This document shows, piece after piece, positions 6,143 through 13,861 of a DNA stretch of 13,861 bases (its first letter is position 1; each line of letters begins with the position of its first letter). A program made the position numbers and the translations under genes. The DNA comes from CAZOOR01 sp964581505 (lineage in GTDB: Bacteria > Bacteroidota > Ignavibacteria > Kapaibacteriales > UBA2268). The stretch spans positions 1 to 13,861 of the forward strand of contig CAZOOR010000068.1 of the NCBI GenBank assembly GCA_964581505.1. The letters are read 5' to 3'. Below the pieces are notes generated by a model. That model saw nothing but the letters and a program-made list of their open reading frames with translations, did no database searches and had not been told where the DNA came from.

Positions 6143-7442
6143 TATATTTCTACTGTTTGCACTAATTGTTATTAGCACACAGGTAGTTCTGTCCCAAGCA
6201 GTTGAAGTAACGGATAATTCCGGTTTATTCTATTTCGATGCCGTATTATTCAAATCGGACACAGCGGGCAAATCTCGCTTAGATATATTTGTACTTGTGC
6301 CGTATGCCTCAATGTCATTCATTAAATCCGCCCAACTATATGGAGCGGAATATGATATTTATATAAAAATAAAAGACGAGAATGATAGAATAATTGAAAA
6401 TAAAACCATTAACAGGCAAATAATCGAAAAGGACTACTTTGTTTCGCAGGGTGGCAATGGGGATTTTGATGTTACCCAAACCATATTTAATATTCTGCCC
6501 GGCAATTATGAAATCGAAGTTATTTATTTTGATAAACACGGACATCGCAGTTTCCTCCGCACACGCAAGCAAACGGTTATTGATTTTTCTCGTTATAGTT
6601 TTAGTCTTAGCGGGATTTTACTCGTAAATTCAATTGAAGAGCAGAATGGGAATTATATTATTACTCCGCATATATCGGATAATGTAGGCAATTTATCCAA
6701 ATACTTTTTTGTCTTTTTCGAGGCGTATAAAGATATGAATACACCGGCAGAGAATCTAGCCGAGGTAGATTTTATTTATCAATTAATTAATGATGACAAA
6801 GAAATAGAATTTCAGAGCAAGAGAATCCGCAAACCTGTCCCCGATACTCAGAATGAAATATATTTAAAAATTTCGCTTCCGACTACATTGGCACAAGGTA
6901 GTTATATGTTTCGGCTTTTCGCCGTCAAGTCCTCTGATGAAGAGGGATTTGAGAAATATGATATTATTGCGACAACGGAGCGCTCCATTAATAATATGAA
7001 AAGTATTAGTGGGAATTTCATTAAGAATATCAATCAATCTATCAGTCAATTACGATATATAGCAACTCAATCGGAAATGGATTATTTGCTTGCCCCCGAT
7101 AAAGAACAGGAAAAGATTCTGCGTTTTGTTGAATTCTGGCGCAAGCGGGACCCTACACCGCATACGGAACGCAACGAAGCCTATGATGAATATTTTAGCC
7201 GGATTGAGTACGCCAATAAAAATTATAAAAGTTATTCGGAAGGTTGGCTTACCGATATGGGTATGGCTTATATTATATATGGAGAGCCACAAACAATTAA
7301 CAGGGGAAGAATGAATAACGGAAATAATTATGAAATTTGGAGTTATGGCGAAAAAGAAATTATATTCATTGATTACAACGGATTTGGAGATTTTCGCCTG
7401 TACTCACCACTTAGTATCAACGACAAATACGAATATCATTGA
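6093..7442 (+). CDS. GWxTD domain-containing exported protein
   Basis: A 449-residue protein of the GWxTD family, found mainly in Bacteroidota and relatives and of unknown function. The naming motif is present as GWLTD at residues 384-388, followed by the typical MGMAYIIYGEP and a terminal region EIWSYGEKEIIFIDYNGFGDFRLYSP. The N terminus is a signal peptide: n-region KLVRKRLTN, core IFLLFALIVISTQVVL, cleavage near SQA. Residues about 30-300 are rich in predicted beta strands, consistent with beta-sandwich-like N-terminal domains. Start choice: an in-frame GTG at 6081 is possible, but the ATG at 6093 gives a normal signal peptide; a TTG at 6117 is also possible. With the ATG the gene overlaps the preceding one by 50 bases in another frame. 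No Shine-Dalgarno is visible, so translational coupling to the upstream gene is likely. No cysteine lipobox, so not an obvious lipoprotein. Confidence 0.85.
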   Translation: MDKQSITKLVRKRLTNNIFLLFALIVISTQVVLSQAVEVTDNSGLFYFDAVLFKSDTAGKSRLDIFVLVPYASMSFIKSAQLYGAEYDIYIKIKDENDRIIENKTINRQIIEKDYFVSQGGNGDFDVTQTIFNILPGNYEIEVIYFDKHGHRSFLRTRKQTVIDFSRYSFSLSGILLVNSIEEQNGNYIITPHISDNVGNLSKYFFVFFEAYKDMNTPAENLAEVDFIYQLINDDKEIEFQSKRIRKPVPDTQNEIYLKISLPTTLAQGSYMFRLFAVKSSDEEGFEKYDIIATTERSINNMKSISGNFIKNINQSISQLRYIATQSEMDYLLAPDKEQEKILRFVEFWRKRDPTPHTERNEAYDEYFSRIEYANKNYKSYSEGWLTDMGMAYIIYGEPQTINRGRMNNGNNYEIWSYGEKEIIFIDYNGFGDFRLYSPLSINDKYEYH

Positions 7443-8131
7443 TGAACAGTTGCTTAATCATACCGGCAGGCGGCATAGGTAAGCGTTTCGGTTCAGTAAA
7501 ACCGAAACAATTTCACAATTTGGAAGGTATTCCGATTATCATCAGAACCATTGCATCATTTGATAATATAAATACAATTAAGTCTATTGTAATACCTGCC
7601 CCCGCCGCTCATATAGAAGAATTACAAGCATTGATTAATGATTACAAAATGAACAAAAAAATTGTAATTATTAACGGAGGGAAAGAAAGACAAGACTCCG
7701 TACACAATGCTTTACAAACTAAGGAAGCCGCCGAAAGTGAACTTGTGCTTATTCATGATGCAGTCCGTCCCTTTGTTTCGGAAAGTTTAATTTTGAAACT
7801 GATTGATTTCGCAAATAGAACGGGTGGGGCAATACCTGCACTTATGCCAAAAGAAACAATACGTGAGATAATGCCGGGCGGCTCTTATCGCACGCCTGAA
7901 CGCCGCCTACTACGTAGCATACAAACCCCCCAAGTATTCCGTACCAAACTTCTGTTAGCGGCATTTGCCAAAGCTATTGAAGACAAATATATATCCACAG
8001 ATGATGCCGCTTTGTTTGAATATGCAGGCTACAATTATTTAATGATTGAGGGCGAGGAGCGGAATATTAAAATAACTAGTGCTGATGATTTAATAACTGC
8101 CGCCGCCATATTAGGATATAAAGAAAAATAA
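7442..8131 (+). CDS. ispD: 2-C-methyl-D-erythritol 4-phosphate cytidylyltransferase
   Basis: A 229-residue cytosolic enzyme of the MEP isoprenoid pathway, joining CTP and methylerythritol 4-phosphate to give CDP-methylerythritol. The nucleotide-binding signature is PAGGIGKRFG (8-17) followed by KPKQF (20-24); Arg15 and Lys22 correspond to the catalytic Arg20/Lys27 pair of E. coli IspD. GGKERQDSV (79-87), HDAVRPF (105-111, with Asp106), IQTPQVF (160-166) and TDDAALFE (186-193) are all in place. E. coli has Ala-Ala-Gly where this protein has Ala-Gly-Gly in the first loop. Length matches the family. The ATG overlaps the stop codon of the GWxTD gene in a TGATG junction, and there is no Shine-Dalgarno, so translation is probably coupled. 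A TTG one codon earlier (7439) is also in frame. The related ribitol-5-phosphate cytidylyltransferases share much of the fold, but the motif set and length fit IspD well. No ispF is next to it. Confidence 0.93.
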   Translation: MNSCLIIPAGGIGKRFGSVKPKQFHNLEGIPIIIRTIASFDNINTIKSIVIPAPAAHIEELQALINDYKMNKKIVIINGGKERQDSVHNALQTKEAAESELVLIHDAVRPFVSESLILKLIDFANRTGGAIPALMPKETIREIMPGGSYRTPERRLLRSIQTPQVFRTKLLLAAFAKAIEDKYISTDDAALFEYAGYNYLMIEGEERNIKITSADDLITAAAILGYKEK

Positions 8132-8280
8132 AAGTATAAAAAATTGATTATCATTTCTTATTTTGCTTTGTTGAAACATTACAATTACAAAAAAACTGTT
8201 TATGTTTTAATTTTAAAGAAGATGTTTTATTTTCTTATAATTTTTTAGTTCACGATTTTTTTACACATAAAAGTTAAAAA
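8132..8280 (+). other. Intergenic region upstream of korAB
   Basis: This 149-base, T- and A-rich gap separates ispD from korA. It probably contains the korAB promoter, but matches are poor: TATGTTTT (8201-8208) fits seven of eight bases of a TAnnTTTG element, while the nearest TTG lies 27 bases upstream, too far for the usual spacing. No hairpin with a T-run follows ispD, so read-through into korAB is possible. Confidence 0.45.
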
Positions 8281-10125
8281 ATGGATAAAACAGTTGAATA
8301 TCTGGAACAAGTAACTATCAGATTCGCCGGCGACTCCGGCGATGGAATGCAGCTTTCCGGAAAATTATTTTCCAATAATTCCGGCATCGCGGGCAATGAT
8401 GTTAATTCATTTCCCGATTACCCCTCCGAAATCAGGGCTCCCGAGGGAACTTTGTATGGGGTAAGCGCTTATCAAATTCAAATTGCCGCCAAGCACGTTA
8501 ATACTTTTGGCGACAAAATTGACATTCTTGTCGCAATGAATGCTTCTTCGTTGAAGGTCAATATACCGAAACTAAAAGACGGAGCAACCATTATTGCCAA
8601 TGAATCCGGATTTGATGCTAAAAATTTAAAACTATCGAAATATGATTCCAATCCTTTGGAAGACGACAGTTTAAGTAATTACAATCTTATCAAAATTAAT
8701 GCAAATGAACATCTGCATAGAATTTTGGAAGATTTAAAAATGCCGCCGAAAGCCGAACAAAAATCAAAAAATATTTTTGCACTCGGTATCGTTTTCTGGT
8801 TGCTCGACAGAAACTTGGAGCCAACTGAAAAATGGTTGGCAGGCAAATTCGGGAAAAAACCGACTGTCCTCGAAGCCAATATCAGGGCTTTGAGAGCCGG
8901 CTACGAATACGCCGCAAAATCAGAAGATTTTCCTGTTCAGTATGAAATTAAAGAAGCTAAATTAGAAAAAGGTTTTTACAGAAATATTACAGGTAACGAA
9001 GCTACTGCTATCGGCTTGGTTATCGCCGCAAATAAAGCGAATCTTCCTTTATTCCTCGGTTCTTATCCTATTACTCCTGCAACGGAGATTTTGCACTTTA
9101 TTTCAGGTTACAAGAAATACGGCGTCAAGCATTTGCAGGCTGAGGACGAAATTGCAGGAATATCAAGTGCTATCGGAGCATCTTTTGCCGGCTATCTTGC
9201 CGCAACAACTACTTCGGGTCCCGGGCTTTCGCTCAAAGTCGAATCTATTGGTTTGGCTGTGATTCTCGAATTGCCTCTTGTCATTGTTGATGTTCAGCGT
9301 GGCGGTCCAAGTACAGGTTTACCGACAAAGCCGGAGCAAGCAGACTTATTAATGGCGATGTACGGACGGCATGGCGAAGCACCTTTGCCGATTGTTGCCG
9401 CCAAGAACTCTGCCGACTGTTTCTATCAGACTATTGAAGCGGCACGTATTGCTCTTAAATATATGACACCTGTTATTTTATTAACTGATGGATATATTGC
9501 ACAGGGTACTAATCCTTTCAAGGTTCCAAGCCTTGATGAGTTACCCGAAATTGCAACGGAATTTGCAACAAATCCCGAAACATTCCAGCCTTATAGTCGC
9601 GACCCCGAAACATTGGCGCGTCCTTGGGCTATCCCCGGTACTCCGGGTTTAGAGCATAGAATAGGCGGTTTGGAGAAAGAGGATATTAGCGGACTTGTTA
9701 GCCAAGACCCTGAAAACCACGAAAAAATGGTGGAACTTCGTAAACAGAAAATCGATGGTATTGCAAATGATATTCCTCTCGCTACAATCGAAGGCGAGCA
9801 ATCGGGCGACTTACTGGTTATCGGATGGGGTGGAACTTATGGCGCTATCGAAGACGCATTTACTAAGATGAGAAGCGAAGGCAAGAAAGTTTCTTATTGT
9901 CATCTGACGCATCTCAATCCATTCCCGAAAAACTTCGAGGAAGTACTTAACAGCTTCGATAGAATTCTCGTTGCGGAACTCAATGACGGTCATCTTGCTA
10001 CTTTGATACAAGACAAATATATGAAGCGTGTATTAAGATTGAACAAGATTCAAGGATTACCGCTAAAAGCCGACGAAGTCGAAGATAAAGTCAATGAACT
10101 CTTAAATAACAAGGAGAACAAATAA
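8281..10125 (+). CDS. korA: 2-oxoacid:ferredoxin oxidoreductase, fused gamma-alpha subunit (KorA)
   Basis: A 614-residue subunit of a coenzyme A-dependent 2-oxoacid:ferredoxin oxidoreductase, most likely acting on 2-oxoglutarate. The N-terminal gamma domain (about 10-210) begins with the typical VTIRFAGDSGDGMQ. The alpha part starts around residue 232 and carries the YPITP motif (262-266) of the 2-oxoacid oxidoreductase class, then TTSGPGLSLK (310-319) and QRGGPSTGLPTKPEQADL (339-356). The region from about 465 to 490 (DPENHEKMVELRKQK) and the C-terminal domain are also typical. There is no ferredoxin domain, so electrons must leave through the beta subunit's cluster to a separate ferredoxin. 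Start: ATG at 8281 with an A-rich leader and no Shine-Dalgarno; the frame upstream offers no better option. It overlaps korB by one base. Substrate is assigned from the whole architecture shared with bacterial KorA; pyruvate or a broader range cannot be excluded. Confidence 0.9.
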   Translation: MDKTVEYLEQVTIRFAGDSGDGMQLSGKLFSNNSGIAGNDVNSFPDYPSEIRAPEGTLYGVSAYQIQIAAKHVNTFGDKIDILVAMNASSLKVNIPKLKDGATIIANESGFDAKNLKLSKYDSNPLEDDSLSNYNLIKINANEHLHRILEDLKMPPKAEQKSKNIFALGIVFWLLDRNLEPTEKWLAGKFGKKPTVLEANIRALRAGYEYAAKSEDFPVQYEIKEAKLEKGFYRNITGNEATAIGLVIAANKANLPLFLGSYPITPATEILHFISGYKKYGVKHLQAEDEIAGISSAIGASFAGYLAATTTSGPGLSLKVESIGLAVILELPLVIVDVQRGGPSTGLPTKPEQADLLMAMYGRHGEAPLPIVAAKNSADCFYQTIEAARIALKYMTPVILLTDGYIAQGTNPFKVPSLDELPEIATEFATNPETFQPYSRDPETLARPWAIPGTPGLEHRIGGLEKEDISGLVSQDPENHEKMVELRKQKIDGIANDIPLATIEGEQSGDLLVIGWGGTYGAIEDAFTKMRSEGKKVSYCHLTHLNPFPKNFEEVLNSFDRILVAELNDGHLATLIQDKYMKRVLRLNKIQGLPLKADEVEDKVNELLNNKENK

Positions 10126-11177
10126 TGCAAACTCAAATAGATAAAATTAATGATTTACCTCCCGTTGTAAATGTTGAGGAATTGACTGCTAAAGATTTCA
10201 AAGCACCCATTGATGTACGTTGGTGTGCGGGCTGCGGCGATTTCTCCATATTATCACAAACACAGAAAACTCTGGCGGCTTTGAAAATCCCAAAAGAGAA
10301 TTATGTTTTCATTTCAGGTATCGGTTGTTCAAGCCGCTTTCCATATTATGTGGAAACCTACGGTATGCACACGATGCACGGCAGGGCATTACCTATTGCA
10401 ACAGGTGTTAAAATTTCTCGTCCCGAACTTTCGGTATGGGTAGCAACAGGAGACGGTGACGGAATGAGCATCGGCGGCAATCATTTTATTCATGCCGCAA
10501 GACGTAATGTTGACCTGAATGTCTTATTATTCAACAATGCAATTTACAGTTTGACTAAGGGGCAGTATTCACCGACATCTCTCGAAGGTCAGATTACCAA
10601 ATCTTCACCGCTTGGCGTTTTGGACGACCCGTTCAATCCTCCATCACTTGCACTTGGTTCGGGTGCAACTTTTGTTGCTCGCGCATTTGACCGCGACCCG
10701 AAACACATGCAAGAAATGTTTAGAAGAGCGGCAGAGCATAAAGGTTTTGCCTTCGTCGAAGTCTATTCAAACTGCGTTATTTTCAATAATGGGGCTTTTG
10801 ATGACTATACAAAGAAAGATGTAAGAGCCGAAAAAGCTGTCGAGCTAGTTCACGGACAGCCGCTTGTATTTGGTGCCGCAAAAGATAAAGGTATTCGTCT
10901 GAACGGGCATACACCGGAAGTTGTTTCGCTTACGGACGGCAAATGGTCTGTCGATGATTTACTTGTTCATGATGAGAATGATTCCACTCTGGCTTTTATC
11001 TTGGCAGATATGACATACAATCCGAATGTACCGAGACCTTATGGCGTATTTCAGGCAATCAAACGCACGCCCTATGAACAGAAAGTAGTTGAACAAATCG
11101 ACCACTATATGAAAGAGCCGGGAGCAGGCGACCTCGAAGCATTGCTCAAAGGCAAGACATATTGGGAAATTGGCTAA
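10125..11177 (+). CDS. korB: 2-oxoacid:ferredoxin oxidoreductase beta subunit (KorB)
   Basis: A 350-residue partner of the preceding subunit that binds thiamine diphosphate and one [4Fe-4S] cluster and carries out decarboxylation and electron transfer to ferredoxin. Likely cluster ligands are Cys34 and Cys37 in WCAGCGDF, Cys68 in GIGCSSRFPYY and Cys217 in VYSNC, the four-cysteine arrangement known from two-subunit enzymes. The thiamine-diphosphate/Mg motif runs from GDGD (109-112) to Asn137/Asn138. LTKGQYSPTS (143-152) is also conserved. Residues about 245-330 form the C-terminal region usual for the longer bacterial KorB. The ATG overlaps the korA stop (TAATG) and has AAGGAG 8 bases upstream, supporting balanced production of both subunits. 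A strong terminator follows 21 bases after the stop. Confidence 0.92.
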   Translation: MQTQIDKINDLPPVVNVEELTAKDFKAPIDVRWCAGCGDFSILSQTQKTLAALKIPKENYVFISGIGCSSRFPYYVETYGMHTMHGRALPIATGVKISRPELSVWVATGDGDGMSIGGNHFIHAARRNVDLNVLLFNNAIYSLTKGQYSPTSLEGQITKSSPLGVLDDPFNPPSLALGSGATFVARAFDRDPKHMQEMFRRAAEHKGFAFVEVYSNCVIFNNGAFDDYTKKDVRAEKAVELVHGQPLVFGAAKDKGIRLNGHTPEVVSLTDGKWSVDDLLVHDENDSTLAFILADMTYNPNVPRPYGVFQAIKRTPYEQKVVEQIDHYMKEPGAGDLEALLKGKTYWEIG

Positions 11178-11197
11178 TCGAAATTTCCAATGAATTT

Positions 11198-11232
11198 AAA
11201 AAAGAGCCTCCGTTTTTCGGCGGCTCTTTTTT
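11198..11232 (+). terminator. Intrinsic terminator of korAB
   Basis: Two 15-base arms (11198-11212 and 11218-11232) pair with a single mismatch around a TTTTT loop. The GC-rich core is GAGCC/GGCTC plus CCG/CGG, and the plus-strand product ends in a run of six T. The left arm starts with six A, so the same hairpin could also stop minus-strand transcripts arriving from pheT. Confidence 0.9.
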
Positions 11233-11290
11233 ATTATCAATCTATAATTTGTTCTATTGCTACGGCATTTAAGCATCAAGCCAATACAAT

Positions 11291-11322
11291 TAAGAGGCTA
11301 CCCTTTTTGGGACAGCCTCTTA
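11291..11322 (-). terminator. Probable terminator hairpin of pheT
   Basis: TAAGAGGCT (11291-11299) pairs exactly with AGCCTCTTA (11314-11322), extended inside by CCC/GGG across a small internal loop and closed by TTTTT. It lies 24 bases beyond the pheT stop codon. On the minus strand it is followed by a T-rich but interrupted tract, so alone it may be a weak terminator backed up by the korAB hairpin. Confidence 0.65.
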
Positions 11323-11346
11323 TAAAAATATATTATGTAGCAACAA

Positions 11347-13764
11347 CTATTTGCGGAGTGTTGCGGCAAACTTCTTTTCTATTTGCTTAATAATATTATT
11401 AACGGATTCATCAACTTCTTTATCTGTCAATGTTCTATCCGGTGCAGAATAACTAATTGTGAAAGCAATACTCTTATTCCCTGCGGCGATATTTTTACCT
11501 TTGAAGACATCGAAAATCTCGACCGATTTTGCGAGCTTCCCGGCTGATTTTTGTATTTCGAGCCTTATTTCTTCTGCGCTAAATTGCTCTTCAACTATGA
11601 AAGCCAAATCACGGGTAACCTTGGGATAGGGAGAAACTTTCTCATATCGCCAGTGCTTACGTTCAGCCGCAAATAATTTATTGAGATTAATTTCAATTGC
11701 AAATACTTTATGCTCAATATCGAATTGTTTCAAGATTTTTGCAGATACTTCGCCCGCATAGCCGATTGTTTGCTTCACAGAAATAATTTCAACGGCATTG
11801 AACGAAAATACAGGATGCTCCTCAATAATCGGATTGAATTTGAAACGCTTGATTTTCATTGCGCTCAATAAATCCTCTGCACTACCCATCATATCATAAA
11901 AATCAACTTCCCGAGCCTTTTCGCTCCAATGTTGCGGAGCCGCATTGCCACTTATTGCAATTAGTAAATTTTCCTGTTCGACAATTCCCCGAACGAATGT
12001 CTCTTCCTTGTCATCAACACGATGGAAACTCTTTCCTATCTCGAACATACGCAAATCGAAATTGCCAAGCCTGTGATTTCTCTCAATTGTGCGAAGCATA
12101 GCCGGAAATAGCGAAGGTCGCATAATGGAAAGCTCCTCACCCAATGGATTGGCAATAACAACCGGTTTGTCGGTGAAAATTGCCGCACTCTTCGGGTCAG
12201 TCTGATTTTGTGTTAGCGATTCGTGAAAACCCTTAGCTACGAGGTATTCGCGAATAGGACGGCGAAGTTCAGGTGTTTGTAGTGCTTTTGCTGTTTCGGT
12301 ACCTGACGAATCAATTGTAACAGTAAAGTCCGGTGCTATGTTATCATAATTGAACATACGCGCCACTTCCTCAATCAAATCAATTTCGATAGATATATCT
12401 ACGCGATATGTGGGAACTTCAACAGTAATAGAATCTTTGTCTTCGGAAATTGTCTTGAAATCAAGAGCCGACAATATATCTTTAATTTGCTCGGACGAAA
12501 TATCCGCACCAATTATATCTACTGCTTTTTTGTAACGTAATGACACTATTTTCTTTTCAAGTGGTTCCGGTTGAACGTCTATAATGTCTTGCTCTACCGT
12601 ACCGCCTGTCAGCTCGGCAATTAATTTGGCGGCACGATTAGATGCATAGACAATATTCTCAAAATCCACACCCCTCTCGAATCTATAACTTGATTCCGTC
12701 TGTAAGCCCAACTTTTTAGATGTCTTGCGTATTGATGTAGGATTAAAATATGCAGACTCAAGCAGTACATCAGTAGTATCATCGGAAATTTCACTATTCT
12801 GTCCGCCCATTACACCGCCAACAGCCAGCGATTGCTCTGCATCACAAATCATAAGCATATCGCTATCAAGTTTTTGTTCTTTGCCGTCCAGCGTAATAAA
12901 TTTTTCGCCGGCGGCGGCTGTCTTGCAAATGATTTTATTGCCCTTAATCTTTGCTAAATCAAAAGCATGAAGCGGCTGTCCGCTTTCGAGCAATATGTAA
13001 TTCGTTACATCGACAACTGCATTGACCGGACGCATACCGCAAAGGATAAGACGTCTTTTGAGCCACATCGGTGATTCCTGTACCTTTACGTTACGAATAA
13101 TCCTTGCCGTGTATCTCGGACATTTTTCTTTGTCTTCAATTTCTATATGAATAGAATCGCTTGCTTTGCTGTTTTGCTCCGATATATTGTCGTCCGGCTT
13201 GCTAATCTGCTTGCGGACGTAAGCGGCAATTTCACGGGCAATGCCAATATGACTGAGGCAATCGGCACGGTTGGGCGTTATACCTATTTCATAAATAATA
13301 TCATCAAGCCCTTGGTATTCCGCAAGAGGCTTACCGACCTGAGCATCATCAGGCAGTACCCAAATACCGGATTCATCATCGCCAAGTTCCAATTCAGCTT
13401 GCGAGCAAATCATACCTTCGGACTTAATTTTGCGAACAGCCCGTTTCTCAATTGTAAAGCCTGCACCGGGAATTTTTGCCCCTATTGCGGCAAAGACTAT
13501 CTTCTGACCGGCGGCAACATTTGGCGCCCCACAAACAACAGTCTTGACACTATCACCACTATCCACGCGGCAGACGGAAAGTTTATCGGCATTCGGATGC
13601 TTTTCGCTTTCCAATACTTCACCAATATAGAAATTATTATACTTCTCCTTGTAATCGACAATTCCCTCGACCTCAATCCCCAACATAGTAAGAATATCAT
13701 CAAGTTCTTGTGGCGTATAATCAAAATCAATAAACTCTTTGAGCCATTTGTGCGATACTAACAT
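11347..13764 (-). CDS. pheT: Phenylalanine--tRNA ligase beta subunit
   Basis: An 805-residue beta chain of the bacterial alpha2-beta2 phenylalanyl-tRNA synthetase, which charges tRNA-Phe and edits mischarged Tyr-tRNA. Domains in order: N-terminal segment MLVSHKWLKEFIDF; tRNA-binding OB-fold (about 40-150, with HPNADKLSVCRVD and CGAPN); B3/B4 editing domain (about 210-385, with PVNAVVDVTNYILLESGQ starting near residue 236 and GQPLHAFD); B5 domain (about 405-475); the catalytic-like core (about 490-690, with NPLGEELSIMRPSL); and a C-terminal ferredoxin-fold anticodon-binding domain (704-805, starting HWRYEKVSPYPKVTRDL). Length is the usual 790-810. All domains are present with no frameshift. 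The alpha gene pheS, commonly just upstream, does not lie within the 97 bases visible there, so the two genes are either separated or pheS lies further out. No Shine-Dalgarno is visible; the ATG is the family-typical start. Confidence 0.97.
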   Translation of the reverse strand: MLVSHKWLKEFIDFDYTPQELDDILTMLGIEVEGIVDYKEKYNNFYIGEVLESEKHPNADKLSVCRVDSGDSVKTVVCGAPNVAAGQKIVFAAIGAKIPGAGFTIEKRAVRKIKSEGMICSQAELELGDDESGIWVLPDDAQVGKPLAEYQGLDDIIYEIGITPNRADCLSHIGIAREIAAYVRKQISKPDDNISEQNSKASDSIHIEIEDKEKCPRYTARIIRNVKVQESPMWLKRRLILCGMRPVNAVVDVTNYILLESGQPLHAFDLAKIKGNKIICKTAAAGEKFITLDGKEQKLDSDMLMICDAEQSLAVGGVMGGQNSEISDDTTDVLLESAYFNPTSIRKTSKKLGLQTESSYRFERGVDFENIVYASNRAAKLIAELTGGTVEQDIIDVQPEPLEKKIVSLRYKKAVDIIGADISSEQIKDILSALDFKTISEDKDSITVEVPTYRVDISIEIDLIEEVARMFNYDNIAPDFTVTIDSSGTETAKALQTPELRRPIREYLVAKGFHESLTQNQTDPKSAAIFTDKPVVIANPLGEELSIMRPSLFPAMLRTIERNHRLGNFDLRMFEIGKSFHRVDDKEETFVRGIVEQENLLIAISGNAAPQHWSEKAREVDFYDMMGSAEDLLSAMKIKRFKFNPIIEEHPVFSFNAVEIISVKQTIGYAGEVSAKILKQFDIEHKVFAIEINLNKLFAAERKHWRYEKVSPYPKVTRDLAFIVEEQFSAEEIRLEIQKSAGKLAKSVEIFDVFKGKNIAAGNKSIAFTISYSAPDRTLTDKEVDESVNNIIKQIEKKFAATLRK

Positions 13765-13801
13765 ATATTCTGTTCGTAATTATTTATAAATAATGAAAAT
13801 A

Positions 13802-13833
13802 TAAAGATATTCAATTTACGGAATTATTGCAAT
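13802..13833 (-). promoter_or_regulatory. Candidate Bacteroidota-type promoter of pheT
   Basis: Read on the minus strand, ATTG (13833-13830) is followed after exactly 20 bases by TATCTTTA (13809-13802). This matches the Bacteroidota -33/-7 pattern TTTG-N19-21-TAnnTTTG at all but one base in each element. It would place the transcription start about 25-35 bases before the pheT ATG. The region is AT-rich, so the match is suggestive only. Its presence would mean pheT can be transcribed without an upstream pheS. Confidence 0.4.
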
Positions 13834-13861
13834 ATTCTAAAATTTTACGCTTATTGTTCTT

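Noticed and set aside
13147..13761. A 204-codon open frame on the plus strand opposite the start of pheT
   Set aside because: It lies wholly antisense to the well-conserved pheT N-terminal domains, and its translation shows no recognisable domain or ribosome binding site. It is a shadow of pheT codon use.
1..13861. CRISPR array, tRNA gene, insertion sequence or toxin-antitoxin module
   Set aside because: No regularly spaced repeats, cloverleaf-type sequence, transposase motifs or small paired ORFs were found on reading both strands.

Overview
The window is about 13.9 kb of AT-rich chromosome, fully covered by ordinary-length genes. It most likely comes from a member of the Bacteroidota/Chlorobi (FCB) group, perhaps an Ignavibacteria- or Kapabacteria-like lineage. 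The clues are a GWxTD-domain secreted protein (a family found mainly in this group), a one-chain alpha-beta fused 2-oxoacid dehydrogenase E1, a two-subunit 2-oxoacid:ferredoxin oxidoreductase with the gamma domain fused to the N terminus of alpha, the pairing of a DNA polymerase III delta' gene with a ricT-like PSP1 gene, sparse Shine-Dalgarno sequences, and promoter-like sequences of the TTG/TAnnTTTG type. The taxon is an inference from gene content; no rRNA gene is present.

Layout. Positions 74-2441, minus strand: holB (delta' clamp-loader subunit) followed by a ricT/yaaT-like PSP1 protein, probably one transcript. Positions 2442-2610: AT-rich divergent intergenic region. Positions 2611-8131, plus strand: a tightly packed run made of the fused E1 enzyme, two tandem paralogous secreted proteins of unknown function (predicted NTF2/cystatin-like fold), a GWxTD-domain exported protein whose start overlaps the preceding gene, and ispD of the MEP isoprenoid pathway, which overlaps the GWxTD gene by one base. 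Positions 8281-11177, plus strand: korA-korB, also overlapping by one base and ending at a strong intrinsic terminator. Positions 11178-11346: convergent intergenic region with two hairpins. Positions 11347-13764, minus strand: pheT, preceded by a good candidate Bacteroidota-type promoter.

How the genes work together. Two thiamine-diphosphate 2-oxoacid oxidation systems lie close together: an E1 of the dehydrogenase-complex type, which passes acyl groups to a lipoyl E2, and a ferredoxin-linked KorAB, which makes acyl-CoA and reduced ferredoxin. Between them is a three-gene secreted-protein cassette with no known function, coupled to ispD. The other genes are housekeeping: replication (holB), translation (pheT) and a PSP1 Fe-S/RNA-processing-linked protein.

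No mobile element, CRISPR array, tRNA or rRNA was seen. The least understood part is the cassette at 4803-7442 (two paralogues plus the GWxTD protein). Nothing in the window amounts to a clear new defence or mobile system.
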